This document shows positions 6,365 to 15,265 of a stretch of 50,371 nucleotides of DNA, one piece after another. Within the stretch, counting starts at the first letter, position 1, and each line of letters starts with the position of its first letter. Under the pieces are notes generated by a model. It made no database searches. It saw nothing but the letters and a program-made list of their open reading frames with translations, and was not told the DNA's origin. This DNA comes from a virus. A program made the position numbers and the translations under genes. The stretch spans positions 1 to 50,371 of IMG/VR virus record IMGVR_UViG_3300009526_000016; one strand, written 5' to 3'.

Positions 6365-7280
6365 TGTATTCAGCAAAAGAGGATTTCAAACTATAGATAA
6401 GGCTGTAAGACAGTCTATAAAGATAGTAAAAGATGCTAAACGTGGTATACGTAGTGTATACCCGACTGCTTGGCCGCGTCTAAATAGAAATCTTCTTGGC
6501 GGATTACAGAAAGGGAAAATGTATGTAATTGCTGGCCGACCTGGCGTAGGTAAGTCAGCCTTTAGTAATCAATTAATATTTGATGTGCTTGATACTAATC
6601 AACATAAAAATGTTATTGTATTATACTGGAGCTTTGAAATGCCAGGCTATCAACAAATTATGAGAACTGTGTCTAACAAAGTAAATAAAAACGTAGCAGA
6701 TTTATTATCTGTAGACGACACTTTAGATGACACTAGTTTACAAAATTATGTAGATAAAGCAGAGGTATACAGTAAGTACCCTATATACTTTCATAATGTT
6801 CCAAAAGATATGGAATTTATTAAGAAAGTAAATATAGATGTATTTAATGATTACCCTGATGCAACAGTAATAAATTTATATGACCATTCTAGATTAATAG
6901 CCGGTGAATCTGATTCAGAACTGCAACGTTTAAATAATGTTTCTAAAACAGCTATGTGGTTACAATCTAAAATGGGGGTAATAAATATATTATTGTCACA
7001 ATTAAATAGAAACATAGAACAAGAGTATAGAGCTAAAAATCAATACCAACCAATGTTAACAGATTTGTTTGGTGGTGATAGTATAGGTCAAGATGCTCAT
7101 GTTGTTATGATTCTTAACAGGCCTTATGATTTATATGGTATAACAGAATCTTATTGTGATGAAGCACCACAAGGATTATTAGCCTGTCATGTAGAAAAGA
7201 ATAGAGATGGTATGCTTGGTATGATTCCATACGAAGCAGACTTATCAACATTCACAATTTATGAACGTAAAAAATTATAA
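6318..7280 (+). CDS. DnaB-type replicative helicase
   Basis: A 320-aa RecA-fold helicase corresponding to the C-terminal ATPase domain of DnaB. Walker A is GRPGVGKS (residues 73-80). An FEMP-like motif follows (YWSFEMP; a catalytic Glu after strand 2 is typical of DnaB). The Walker B region reads ATVINLYDHSRLI, and LLSQLNRNIE matches the DnaB sensor motif (usually QLNR). The last part, VVMILNRPYD...VEKNRDG, is also DnaB-like. At about 320 aa it lacks most of the usual N-terminal primase-interaction domain. Hexameric 5'-3' unwinding at the fork is expected from the family. Confidence 0.88.
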   Translation: MKTNQKTPKELQDNSDVFSKRGFQTIDKAVRQSIKIVKDAKRGIRSVYPTAWPRLNRNLLGGLQKGKMYVIAGRPGVGKSAFSNQLIFDVLDTNQHKNVIVLYWSFEMPGYQQIMRTVSNKVNKNVADLLSVDDTLDDTSLQNYVDKAEVYSKYPIYFHNVPKDMEFIKKVNIDVFNDYPDATVINLYDHSRLIAGESDSELQRLNNVSKTAMWLQSKMGVINILLSQLNRNIEQEYRAKNQYQPMLTDLFGGDSIGQDAHVVMILNRPYDLYGITESYCDEAPQGLLACHVEKNRDGMLGMIPYEADLSTFTIYERKKL

Positions 7281-7282
7281 TT

Positions 7283-7510
7283 ATGGAAATTGTAGCAATT
7301 ATACTTGCACTAGGCGCATCGTTTGCGCTAGGCATGTATGTAATAACACAAATAGAGAAAGATATAGATAAGAGAACAGGATCTGACTATGATGTTGAAC
7401 CTGAATTTGCTAAAAGGAAAGGTTTTAAGTGTACTCAAAACGAAAAATTAATTAATAACATGAATAAAATTAAAACTAATGGAACTACCGACAACGAAGG
7501 TAAAGGCTAG
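7283..7510 (+). CDS. Small single-pass membrane protein
   Basis: A 75-aa protein with an N-terminal hydrophobic helix (residues 3-22, IVAIILALGASFALGMYVIT) and a hydrophilic, charged C-terminal part. The helix could be an uncleaved anchor. It sits between two replication ATPase genes and overlaps the next one by 32 nt. It might tether replication components to the membrane, but nothing in the sequence proves that. Confidence 0.6.
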   Translation: MEIVAIILALGASFALGMYVITQIEKDIDKRTGSDYDVEPEFAKRKGFKCTQNEKLINNMNKIKTNGTTDNEGKG

Positions 7511-8177
7511 CCGCAAATCGCCTAAAAGAATGGTTATTTATGGTCCTCCAAAAATTGGAAAGACTACAGTATTAAGCCAATTAGATAATTGCCTTATTAT
7601 TGATCTAGAAGATGGTTCAGATATGATTGATGCTTTAAAGATTAAAGCAAACAATTTTAAAGAATTGTCTGAAATTGGACAACAGATAATAAAAAATGAT
7701 AAGCCATATAAATACATAGCTATTGACACAATAACCAAACTAGAAGAATGGTGTGAGCTTGAAGGTAAGAAGATATACCAATCAGTTCCTCAAGGTAAAA
7801 ACTTTGATAAGAAAAACGAAGGGTTGTCTGTACTATCATTACCAAATGGTGGTGGGTATTTATATCTAAGAATGGCATATAAAAAATGGATTGAAAAGTT
7901 AAATAAACTAGCAGATCATATTATACTAGTAGGACATTTGAAAGATAAAATGATTGAAAAGAAGGGCAAAGAGGTAAGCTCTAAAGATCTTGATTTAACT
8001 GGTAAGATAAAACAAATTACATGTACAAATGCTGATGCTATTGGCTATATTTACAGAGAAAATGGAGAAACTATGATTTCATTTAATGCTGGAGATGATA
8101 TAGCAGCAGGTAGTAGATGTGATCACTTAAAAGGGCAAGAGATGCCACTAGACTGGAATAAAATATATATAGACTAA
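7479..8177 (+). CDS. Sak4-like RecA-fold ATPase
   Basis: A 232-aa P-loop ATPase of the phage AAA_24/Sak4 type. Walker A is GPPKIGKT (residues 22-29), followed by the family's CLIIDLEDGSDM after strand 2. A YIAIDTITKLEEW stretch acts as Walker B-like, and ILVGHLKDK is the sensor strand. Sak4-like proteins support ssDNA annealing or recombination together with the phage SSB, and here the SSB gene lies two genes downstream. Start ATG 7479 lies inside the preceding gene. Confidence 0.8.
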   Translation: MELPTTKVKASRKSPKRMVIYGPPKIGKTTVLSQLDNCLIIDLEDGSDMIDALKIKANNFKELSEIGQQIIKNDKPYKYIAIDTITKLEEWCELEGKKIYQSVPQGKNFDKKNEGLSVLSLPNGGGYLYLRMAYKKWIEKLNKLADHIILVGHLKDKMIEKKGKEVSSKDLDLTGKIKQITCTNADAIGYIYRENGETMISFNAGDDIAAGSRCDHLKGQEMPLDWNKIYID

Positions 8178-8178
8178 A

Positions 8179-8589
8179 ATGAATAGTAACTTAGAAACAA
8201 AAAAAATGATTGAAACAAATGTACCAACTGAAGGCACGGTTGTAAAACAAGAAACGCCAACAAGAATGACTACTACTATGATCTTAAATGATTTAGAGAA
8301 TGGAATTGGTAGAGATGGAATTAAAGAGAAGTATAATCTAGAAGCATGGATGGTTGTAGAATTATTTAAACATCCTACATTAAAAGGTAAGAAAGTTAAG
8401 AAAAAAAGAGCTCTTCCTTTTGAGTTTATAGATGATACAGTAGAAGCAATAGATCCTAATCAAACTACTATTGAGCAAATTATCGAAGAGGAAGAATTGG
8501 AAACTCCAACTGTTGAAGATACTATGAAACTAGTAGAAGATCAACAAGCTGAAGAGTTTGGATCAGATTATGATGAAGACGAATTTTAA
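8179..8589 (+). CDS. Hypothetical protein with acidic tail
   Basis: A 136-aa protein between the Sak4-like ATPase and the SSB. Residues 33-60 look like a small helix-turn-helix (MILNDLENGIGRDGIKEKYN...), then a Lys cluster (LKGKKVKKKR). The rest is an acidic tail ending DYDEDEF, reminiscent of tails that bind partners of SSB. An alternative start is ATG 8206. The function is unknown; a replication or recombination accessory role is inferred from position. Confidence 0.6.
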   Translation: MNSNLETKKMIETNVPTEGTVVKQETPTRMTTTMILNDLENGIGRDGIKEKYNLEAWMVVELFKHPTLKGKKVKKKRALPFEFIDDTVEAIDPNQTTIEQIIEEEELETPTVEDTMKLVEDQQAEEFGSDYDEDEF

Positions 8590-8613
8590 ATTAATAAATA
8601 AAACTAAATAATT

Positions 8614-9360
8614 ATGGCAATTGAAAGCAATGCAAGTACGGAAGAAGTAATGACTGGAGGTATGACTTTATACTCTGGGTTATCAAATTTTACAGTGATA
8701 GCTATTAACCCTAATCTAGAAAAATTACATGGGTTAGGAATAATGCTAAAAACAGAACCTGAGTATACAATCGACCTTAACGGTGAGGAAAGATTCAAAA
8801 TTACATTTTGGTTAAAGAATGAAGATACTACTATTAGAATGGAAGTGTTAGCAAGCGACAACTACAGACAATCTAAGACTGGTAAATATTTATGGATGAA
8901 TTCTATTGGGCAAGAAACTTGGTCTGAAGAAGCACCTACATATGAATGGTGGAAATCAGAAGGCCAACGTAAATCTTATATTGGTGAAGACACTCTTATA
9001 AAATTTGTTAAATCATGGGCTAATGTAGCTTCAGGTGGGAAAGTATCCTTTGAAACTATTGAGGATATATGTGGTGGTAGTGCTTTAGGTGAACTCCAGG
9101 ATTTAGCAACAGCTCTTAAACAAAATGAAGTTAGATGTTTAGTTGGTGTTAACAATGGTAAATATCAAAAAGTTTATACTAGAGTATTTGGTAGAGTAAA
9201 ACCACAAAGAGATGATTTCTTTGTTAAAGAATTAAATACTGAATATGGTGAGTTTAAGGCTGATTACGATATGACTCTTGCTTGGGGACCATTTATTCCA
9301 ACTATAGAGCCTATTACTGCAGATGTAGAAGCAGTAAGTGAATCAGACGACTGGGTTTAA
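8614..9360 (+). CDS. ssb: Phage single-stranded DNA-binding protein
   Basis: A 248-aa protein resembling the SSBs of crAss-like and other Bacteroidota phages. The N-terminal half has the strand-rich pattern expected of an OB fold, with a TGKYLWMNSIGQ motif near residue 90 that recurs in this group. The C-terminus is acidic and ends in SESDDWV, an acidic tip with an aromatic residue, as in SSBs that recruit partners. It has a clean A-rich leader and ends in TAATG, sharing a base with the primase start. Role: coating ssDNA at the fork. Confidence 0.72.
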   Translation: MAIESNASTEEVMTGGMTLYSGLSNFTVIAINPNLEKLHGLGIMLKTEPEYTIDLNGEERFKITFWLKNEDTTIRMEVLASDNYRQSKTGKYLWMNSIGQETWSEEAPTYEWWKSEGQRKSYIGEDTLIKFVKSWANVASGGKVSFETIEDICGGSALGELQDLATALKQNEVRCLVGVNNGKYQKVYTRVFGRVKPQRDDFFVKELNTEYGEFKADYDMTLAWGPFIPTIEPITADVEAVSESDDWV

Positions 9361-10394
9361 TGCCTATAGATAGTAGAAATAGTAAAGACCATTTATCAAA
9401 AGATGTCATACTTAGTAGAATTACTGAGTATGACATTTTTAGATATTATTGTCCAAGTTTTAAAGAGCTTAACAGTAAATTTTGTAGTGAGTTACGTAAA
9501 GATCAAACTCCTACTGTTTCTATTATTAAATGGAATAATAAATTGCTCTATAAAGACTTTGGATTTAGTGAGCACACTTTTGATTGTTTTTCTTATGTTC
9601 AATATGTTTATACTCTTACATTTTTTGATTGTCTTAGAATTATAGATAACGATTTTAATTTAAATTTAGCACATCAACAAGATGTTATAAATTTTACTAA
9701 AGGATGTTTAGGATACAGGCATAATAAGGTAATAGAAGACAAAAAAGTTATAATTATTAAAAAGAAAAAAAGAAATTGGACTCTAGAAGATAAAAACTTT
9801 TGGTCTAAGTACTCTATTACTAAAAAAACTTTATGTATATTTGCCGTTGAGCCGCTTGATTACTATTGGGTTAACTATGATAGATTTAAATGTAACCCAA
9901 TAACTTATGCTTATAAGATAGGGAATAAATATAAAATATATTCTCCTTACAGTGACGTTAAATGGACAAGTAATACAACAAAAAAACATGTCCAAGGCTA
10001 TGAACAGCTCCCAGATGCATGGGGATTATTAATAATAACCTCCTCATTAAAAGACATTATGTGTCTATATGAAATGGGATACTATGCTATTGCTCTTCAA
10101 AGTGAAATGCAATTACCTAGTGAAAAGTTGATAGAAGAATTAAATGAAAGATTTGAACAAATAATGATTTTGTATGACAATGATTTAAAAGAACCTAATC
10201 CGGGACAAGTAATGTCCTCTAAAATATGTAATACATATGGATTTAAGAATTTATGCATACCAGATGAATATAAATGTAAAGATATTTCAGATTTGATTAA
10301 AGAACGTGGTATAGAGATGGCTTCTAACTTAATTAAAATATTAATAAATGAAGAAGTATCCAAAAAGAAGAACAAAAGTAAAGAATGCAGTTAA
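9360..10394 (+). CDS. DnaG-type primase (TOPRIM)
   Basis: A 344-aa primase. Residues 8-65 match the CHC2-like entry region (FCSELRKDQTPTVSI...LYKDFG...FDCFSYVQ) but without the zinc-binding Cys/His set. The C-terminal half holds the TOPRIM domain: IITSSLKDIMCLYEMGY for the first motif, with Ser where the catalytic Glu usually lies, and LYDNDLKEPN (D273, D275) for the second. This variant recurs in Bacteroidota primases. It would make RNA primers beside the DnaB-type helicase. Starts at the TAATG junction with the SSB. Confidence 0.8.
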   Translation: MPIDSRNSKDHLSKDVILSRITEYDIFRYYCPSFKELNSKFCSELRKDQTPTVSIIKWNNKLLYKDFGFSEHTFDCFSYVQYVYTLTFFDCLRIIDNDFNLNLAHQQDVINFTKGCLGYRHNKVIEDKKVIIIKKKKRNWTLEDKNFWSKYSITKKTLCIFAVEPLDYYWVNYDRFKCNPITYAYKIGNKYKIYSPYSDVKWTSNTTKKHVQGYEQLPDAWGLLIITSSLKDIMCLYEMGYYAIALQSEMQLPSEKLIEELNERFEQIMILYDNDLKEPNPGQVMSSKICNTYGFKNLCIPDEYKCKDISDLIKERGIEMASNLIKILINEEVSKKKNKSKECS

Positions 10395-10782
10395 AAATAT
10401 ATATAAAGGCATTCAATTTCAATCCAAATTAGAATTATCTTGTTATAAAGAACTAGAAGCAAATCAAATAGAAGTAGAATATGAGAAACACACATATACA
10501 GTATTTGATGGTATAGTTTACCCGCAAGCATGCTACGAAGGAACAGCAAAGAAATTATATAATAAAGGTAGTAAGATTAGACCAATCACTTATACACCTG
10601 ACTTTGTAGATCCTAATGGTAAATGGATTATTGAAACAAAAGGCTATGCAAATGAGTCTTTCCCACTAAGGTGGAAATTATTCAAAAAACACCTTAAAGA
10701 TAACAACAAACAATATGTGCTTTTTATGCCTCGGAATAAGAAACAGGTAATAGAAGTCGTAGAACTGATCAAACAATTATAA
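10348..10782 (+). CDS. PD-(D/E)XK endonuclease, phage endonuclease I/DUF1064-like
   Basis: A 144-aa nuclease with an SKLE element (E29), YTPDF (D85) and IETKG (E96, K98), which together form the PD-(D/E)XK active site. The layout matches the T7 endonuclease I/DUF1064 group of small phage nucleases that resolve branched DNA or degrade host DNA. A basic N-terminus (KKYPKRRTK) suits DNA binding. It overlaps the primase end by 47 nt and is the last gene before a strong terminator. Confidence 0.75.
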   Translation: MKKYPKRRTKVKNAVKNIYKGIQFQSKLELSCYKELEANQIEVEYEKHTYTVFDGIVYPQACYEGTAKKLYNKGSKIRPITYTPDFVDPNGKWIIETKGYANESFPLRWKLFKKHLKDNNKQYVLFMPRNKKQVIEVVELIKQL

Positions 10783-10783
10783 C

Positions 10784-10809
10784 AAAGGGCCCTTAACAGG
10801 GCTCTTTTT
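10784..10809 (+). terminator. Intrinsic terminator after the first replication operon
   Basis: A 10-bp stem pairs AAAGGGCCCT (10,784-10,793) with AGGGCTCTTT (10,798-10,807), with one G-U pair, a TAAC loop and a T-run to 10,809. It begins 2 nt after the nuclease stop. Confidence 0.88.
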
Positions 10810-10833
10810 CATTAACCAATTAAAATTAAAATT

Positions 10834-11004
10834 ATGGCAGAAAATGCAAAAGAATTTTTACACTCTGATGAAATGAGTGAATGGGATACAGTATTTGACC
10901 CAGGAGGTAAACAAGAATACACAGAAGAACAATTAATACGCTTTGCAGAGATATGGGCAAAGTTGAAAGTTGATCAACTACACCAAATCCATTTGGAGAA
11001 CTAA
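10834..11004 (+). CDS. Small acidic hypothetical protein, 56 aa
   Basis: Starts at ATG 10,834 after a typical A-rich leader (AAATTAAAATTATGG) and ends in TAATG, sharing one base with the next gene. It is acidic and probably helical (WDTVFDPGGKQEYTEEQLIR). First gene after the terminator, so it may open a new transcript or depend on read-through. Function unknown. Confidence 0.65.
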   Translation: MAENAKEFLHSDEMSEWDTVFDPGGKQEYTEEQLIRFAEIWAKLKVDQLHQIHLEN

Positions 11005-11264
11005 TGGGAAGTCTAGTAAGCCCATGCTGTGGGGATGAATACACAGATAATGAAGACGGGCGTAGTTACTGCTGCGACGCACCAATAATGAATGGTATAT
11101 GTCAAAATAAAGACTGTTTAGATCATGCAGAACCTGCAGAAGGATTTGTATGTGAAAAGTGTGAAGAGTTCTTTGAAGAACCTGAAGTAGATTATGAGTA
11201 CGCAGCAAAGATGCATGATTCTTATCTAGAAGATCGTATGGACGAAGAAAGATTAGGATTATGA
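11004..11264 (+). CDS. Small Cys-rich zinc-ribbon protein
   Basis: An 86-aa protein with Cys at 8, 9, 23, 24, 33, 38, 50 and 53. These suggest two small zinc-binding units (SPCCG...YCCDAPI and GICQNKDC...CEKC), followed by an acidic helical tail. Such proteins are common in phage early regions and bind nucleic acid or proteins; the target here is unknown. Its stop overlaps the next start (ATGA). Confidence 0.65.
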   Translation: MGSLVSPCCGDEYTDNEDGRSYCCDAPIMNGICQNKDCLDHAEPAEGFVCEKCEEFFEEPEVDYEYAAKMHDSYLEDRMDEERLGL

Positions 11265-11659
11265 ACACTCCAAAATATAAAAAATGGGTTAAAAACCTAA
11301 AAGAGGGAGATATTGTTATGTACCTGGATGGTAAATGGAGTGAACCTGTAATGTTTCTTTCGTTTAATGGAGATAGTTCTTCTTCTGGGTACAGGGCGCA
11401 ACACGTATACATACCTAGTTGGAATATTGATTCCTGGAATTCTTCAACGAAAGATAATCCACAAGAACATGTTGATGAACAATGGAACTCAACACTTACT
11501 GAGCTTGAAAAACAAGGACTTAAGTCTAGAAGTTTTACAATATGTTCAGTAAATGCAAGAGCAGAAGAACGATATCTGCCATACCCAATAGAATTCTTAA
11601 CTAAAAATCAACTAAAATTTATAAAAATAATAAACAAATTAAAAGGATATGAGTATTAA
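11261..11659 (+). CDS. Hypothetical protein, 132 aa
   Basis: A soluble protein with an SH3-like opening (LKEGDIVMYLDGKWSEPVMF) reminiscent of small beta-barrels; the rest is Ser/Asn-rich with no motif. It overlaps its neighbours by 4 nt upstream and 11 nt downstream, so it is translationally tied to the RIIA-like gene. Confidence 0.6.
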   Translation: MNTPKYKKWVKNLKEGDIVMYLDGKWSEPVMFLSFNGDSSSSGYRAQHVYIPSWNIDSWNSSTKDNPQEHVDEQWNSTLTELEKQGLKSRSFTICSVNARAEERYLPYPIEFLTKNQLKFIKIINKLKGYEY

Positions 11660-14399
11660 ATCGATCAACAAACCAATGCAAGGAGACGCCGGCATTGCTA
11701 AAAAGATTAACAAAGGCGCTGAGAAGATGGTATTTGACATTCTTCAATCTACACAATATTCTATGCCAGTTCAGTCTACAGTTAGAGAGTTAGTTACAAA
11801 TGCATGTGACTCTCAACGTGAAAAAGAAATAGCTATAGAAATATTAATGGGTACAAAGAAAGTTGAAGACTATTATATTGAAAGGCATGGTGATGCTTAT
11901 GAAGATAGTAATTTTGATAAAAGTTATTACAATAGAGATCATTTTAATGTACATTCTGAAATAGATTTAGTATATACTAAAAATGAAGGTGTGGGTTACT
12001 GTGATACATTTGCAGTCACTGATTATGGTGTAGGTATTGGAGCAAGACGTTTAGAAGGTATATTGGAACTAGGTTATTCTACGAAAAGAAATACTAGTGA
12101 AAATTTTGGTGCCTTTGGCCTTGGAGCTAAGGCTGCGCTATCAACCGGCGTAGACTTCTATACTATAGAGACTGTATATAATGGTATGAGATTTAAATGT
12201 AATTGCTTTAACTATAAAACTGATTTTATTATACCTGCATTTAATGTAAAGACAGGTAAAACTAATCCTTTTGTTACATTTACTGATGGCACTAAAGTAT
12301 ATTATGTACCTACTGAAGCTACTAATCAGACTACGGTATCGTTTGGAGTTAAGAAACACAATCGTAGTAAGTTTGAAGAGGCTGTAGAAGAACAATTAAT
12401 GTACTTTGATAATGTTAACTTTAAGGTTCTAGATACAGATGAAGATTCTTATGAGTCAGAAAGGAAAGTTAGGTTTCAAGCTGAGATATTGTATAATTCT
12501 AAGAATCTAATAATATCTGATTCTTACTATTTTAATAAACCACACATTGTGCTTGTTAAAGATGAGAACGCTACTACAGGTATTAACTACGGTTATATTG
12601 ACTTTCGTGAATTAGAAATGGAACAGATGTATGGTTCTATTGCGTTCAAATGTCCTGCTCGTCAAGTTGTTGTTGATGAACGTGGCGTAGAGACTGTTTT
12701 ACAAGAAGGTGTAGATGTTACTCCATCTCGTGAGAAAGTTATATGGAATGAGGCTACTAAAAACTACATTAAAAGTGTAATTATGGCTGCAGCTCAAGAA
12801 GCTAGTGATATTATAGAAGAAGAATTACAAGAAACTGACTTTCTTAAGTGGGTTGATGCTTGTAGATCTATTATTACTGGTAACAGTAGTGAGAATAGAA
12901 TTCTTAATAAACTAGCACGTATAATAGATACTGAGGCAATAAAACCTAAGTTTGGACCTGATCGTAGAATTAAATATGGTCCTGCTAATACGCTATTTGA
13001 AGGCATGATTCTTATGAAGCCTTACCAAGATAGAGGAGGTGATGGTGTAAAACGTGAAGCAATTAAAGACTGGAATGGATTTGATGCTAAACATTTTTAT
13101 GAGAGAGAAGATAAATGGTCTAAGTATAAGGATATGTATCTTATGGACGATCCAGATAACAACTATAACCAACATCATGTTTGTACTTATACTTTAGATG
13201 ATTTAGACGAAAAATTTAATAGTGCTCTTGTAAAAGCTGCAGGTAATCCTGATGCTATTCAAAAAGTTATGAAAGAAAAGAATAGAGTTACATCTAAACG
13301 TACTGCTATCCTTAAATTTATTGAAGCATCGGAGTGGTATAAAAACTATGATGATACTGAAATCCCTGAAGAGTGGTTAACAAGCTATAAGGAAGAGGAG
13401 TCTCAAGAAGAAGAAAAAGCGAAGTTTAATAATTTATCAGCTGCAGAACGCCGGGAGATAGAAAAGCGTATGGTCGCTTACACTGTTAGATACGATGATA
13501 GAAAACAGGATCATTTTACTATGGATAAGATAGAGCCTAAAACTATAGATCTTATGAATAGTAAATATCGTACTTATTATTGTACTAGAGCAGATGAAGG
13601 TAAAATGAAACAAGCTGCTATGCTTCTTAAGAATATTCAACCTAGTCATCGTGAAGTATATCCAGATACTAATTTAAGTAGTTGGGATAAAGATTATCAC
13701 TGGCCTATTTTCTGGTTTGATAATGCCCCTGTTAGATTTATGAAATACAACAGCGATGAATATGAAACTTGGGCTAAGCCTACTCAAGGATGGGATGCAC
13801 CTCAACTTATACGTGTTAGTGAAAACAAGGTTAAGTTTATTAAACAAAACCCTAATGTACAACACATTGATCAACTATTTTTACAAACTAACGATAATAA
13901 CGAATACATTATGGATGAAACATTAGTAAACTATTACACAGCATCTAAACTTAATAAAATAAATAACTTTAAATTTATGCAAGGTTTAGGCTGTATACAC
14001 GAGGAATTACAAAAAGATTATTGTGAACTGCAAGATATGAGAGATAATAATTATTCTGAGTATGACTATAGAGATGTGAAAAGTATAGCACCAGCTATAA
14101 CTGATCACATGGATAAACTATATGAGTTCCAAATGTTTTGTAATGAATGCGATGATGCAGAAATGATACAAGATAAGTCAAGAGAATTATTTGTATTATC
14201 TGATATAAGTGCCGCACGAGCTGTAAATTTAGATATATTAGCTAAATATGATAATATAGTTGAGTTTGCAGAAGAAGTAAAACCGCTCCTGGATGAGCTA
14301 GATTGTCTTAACACAAGAGAGTGCAAAATGTCACCTACTTTAGAAAAAGAAATCAGAATCTACCTACGAGCTAAAGCCCGTGAAGTTTGGGACTCATAA
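11649..14399 (+). CDS. rIIA: RIIA-like protein (GHKL ATPase)
   Basis: A 916-aa protein with an N-terminal GHKL ATP-binding domain: N box ELVTNACD (E47, N51, D54), G1 box DYGVGI (D125, G127, G129) and G2 box GAFGLGAKAAL (from G154). This layout matches the phage RIIA family, membrane-associated proteins that counter exclusion or affect lysis timing in T4-like phages. The remainder is long, charged and without further recognisable domains. An RIIB-like gene lies two genes downstream, supporting the pair. An equivalent role in this phage is inferred from homology only. Confidence 0.78.
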   Translation: MSIKSINKPMQGDAGIAKKINKGAEKMVFDILQSTQYSMPVQSTVRELVTNACDSQREKEIAIEILMGTKKVEDYYIERHGDAYEDSNFDKSYYNRDHFNVHSEIDLVYTKNEGVGYCDTFAVTDYGVGIGARRLEGILELGYSTKRNTSENFGAFGLGAKAALSTGVDFYTIETVYNGMRFKCNCFNYKTDFIIPAFNVKTGKTNPFVTFTDGTKVYYVPTEATNQTTVSFGVKKHNRSKFEEAVEEQLMYFDNVNFKVLDTDEDSYESERKVRFQAEILYNSKNLIISDSYYFNKPHIVLVKDENATTGINYGYIDFRELEMEQMYGSIAFKCPARQVVVDERGVETVLQEGVDVTPSREKVIWNEATKNYIKSVIMAAAQEASDIIEEELQETDFLKWVDACRSIITGNSSENRILNKLARIIDTEAIKPKFGPDRRIKYGPANTLFEGMILMKPYQDRGGDGVKREAIKDWNGFDAKHFYEREDKWSKYKDMYLMDDPDNNYNQHHVCTYTLDDLDEKFNSALVKAAGNPDAIQKVMKEKNRVTSKRTAILKFIEASEWYKNYDDTEIPEEWLTSYKEEESQEEEKAKFNNLSAAERREIEKRMVAYTVRYDDRKQDHFTMDKIEPKTIDLMNSKYRTYYCTRADEGKMKQAAMLLKNIQPSHREVYPDTNLSSWDKDYHWPIFWFDNAPVRFMKYNSDEYETWAKPTQGWDAPQLIRVSENKVKFIKQNPNVQHIDQLFLQTNDNNEYIMDETLVNYYTASKLNKINNFKFMQGLGCIHEELQKDYCELQDMRDNNYSEYDYRDVKSIAPAITDHMDKLYEFQMFCNECDDAEMIQDKSRELFVLSDISAARAVNLDILAKYDNIVEFAEEVKPLLDELDCLNTRECKMSPTLEKEIRIYLRAKAREVWDS

Positions 14400-15247
14400 C
14401 TAAGGATACTAGAAAGACGTTTATAATACGTCCTTCTGGTAGATCCACGGATTTTATAAGTCCTAGTTTTGGCTACGGATGCTTGTATGATTGTTCATAT
14501 TGTTATATGAAACGACATAAAGCAGAGGGATTGTCTATTGCTGTGAATGCGGGTGATATATTAACTGCGGTTAATAATCATGCGTATTTCACACCAGTGG
14601 AAAAACCTAATCAAACACATCCTGAATTCACAACATATGACATCAGTTGTAATGAAGATTTTTCACTACATGCTAAATACCATGATTGGGAACGAATATT
14701 TGAATTCTTTAGAGAGCACCCAATAGCTATGGGTTCTTTTGCAACTAAATATGTAAATAAAAATCTACTTAAATTTAACCCTGAAGGTAAAATAAGAATT
14801 AGATTTAGTCTAATGCCTCAAAATAAAGCAACTCTACACGAGCCTAATACTTCTATTATAATAGATAGAATACAGGCTATAGATAGATTTATAGATGCAG
14901 GATATGACGTGCACGTAAATTTTAGTCCTATCATTGTATACGATGGGTGGCTAGATGATTACACTTACTTATTTGAATTACTAAATGTTTATGTAAGAAA
15001 CCAAGAGACAGTGTTTGCAGAATGTATATTTTTAACGCACAATTTTAAAAAACATACAGATAATATGAATGCTCACCCAAAAAGTGAAGAAGATCTTTGG
15101 ATGCCTGCAATGCAGGAACCAAAAACTTCACAGTATGGGGGAGAAAATATTAGATATAAACTAGGACATAAGTCTGAGTTTATTAAACGATTTATAAATT
15201 TACACAATTCCAAAATACCGTGGAATAAAATACGGTATATTTTTTAA
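14387..15247 (+). CDS. Radical SAM enzyme, spore photoproduct lyase-like
   Basis: A 286-aa protein with a radical SAM CX3CX2C cluster (C32, C36, C39 in CLYDCSYC), which would hold a [4Fe-4S] cluster and cleave S-adenosylmethionine. The surrounding pattern (RPSGRSTDFISPSFGYGC...CYMKRH) resembles SplB-type DNA photoproduct lyases and their relatives. No in-frame ATG precedes the cluster and an in-frame TGA lies at 14,381. The start is therefore probably TTG 14,387, inside the end of the RIIA gene (13-nt overlap). The substrate is unknown: DNA repair is possible, but so is modification of a protein or nucleotide. Confidence 0.75.
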   Translation: MGLITKDTRKTFIIRPSGRSTDFISPSFGYGCLYDCSYCYMKRHKAEGLSIAVNAGDILTAVNNHAYFTPVEKPNQTHPEFTTYDISCNEDFSLHAKYHDWERIFEFFREHPIAMGSFATKYVNKNLLKFNPEGKIRIRFSLMPQNKATLHEPNTSIIIDRIQAIDRFIDAGYDVHVNFSPIIVYDGWLDDYTYLFELLNVYVRNQETVFAECIFLTHNFKKHTDNMNAHPKSEEDLWMPAMQEPKTSQYGGENIRYKLGHKSEFIKRFINLHNSKIPWNKIRYIF

Positions 15248-15265
15248 CCAATTAAATATTTATTT

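Noticed and set aside
14380-14399. Programmed -1 frameshift from RIIA into the radical SAM gene
   Set aside because: No slippery heptamer in the RIIA frame; a TTG start with overlap explains the arrangement.
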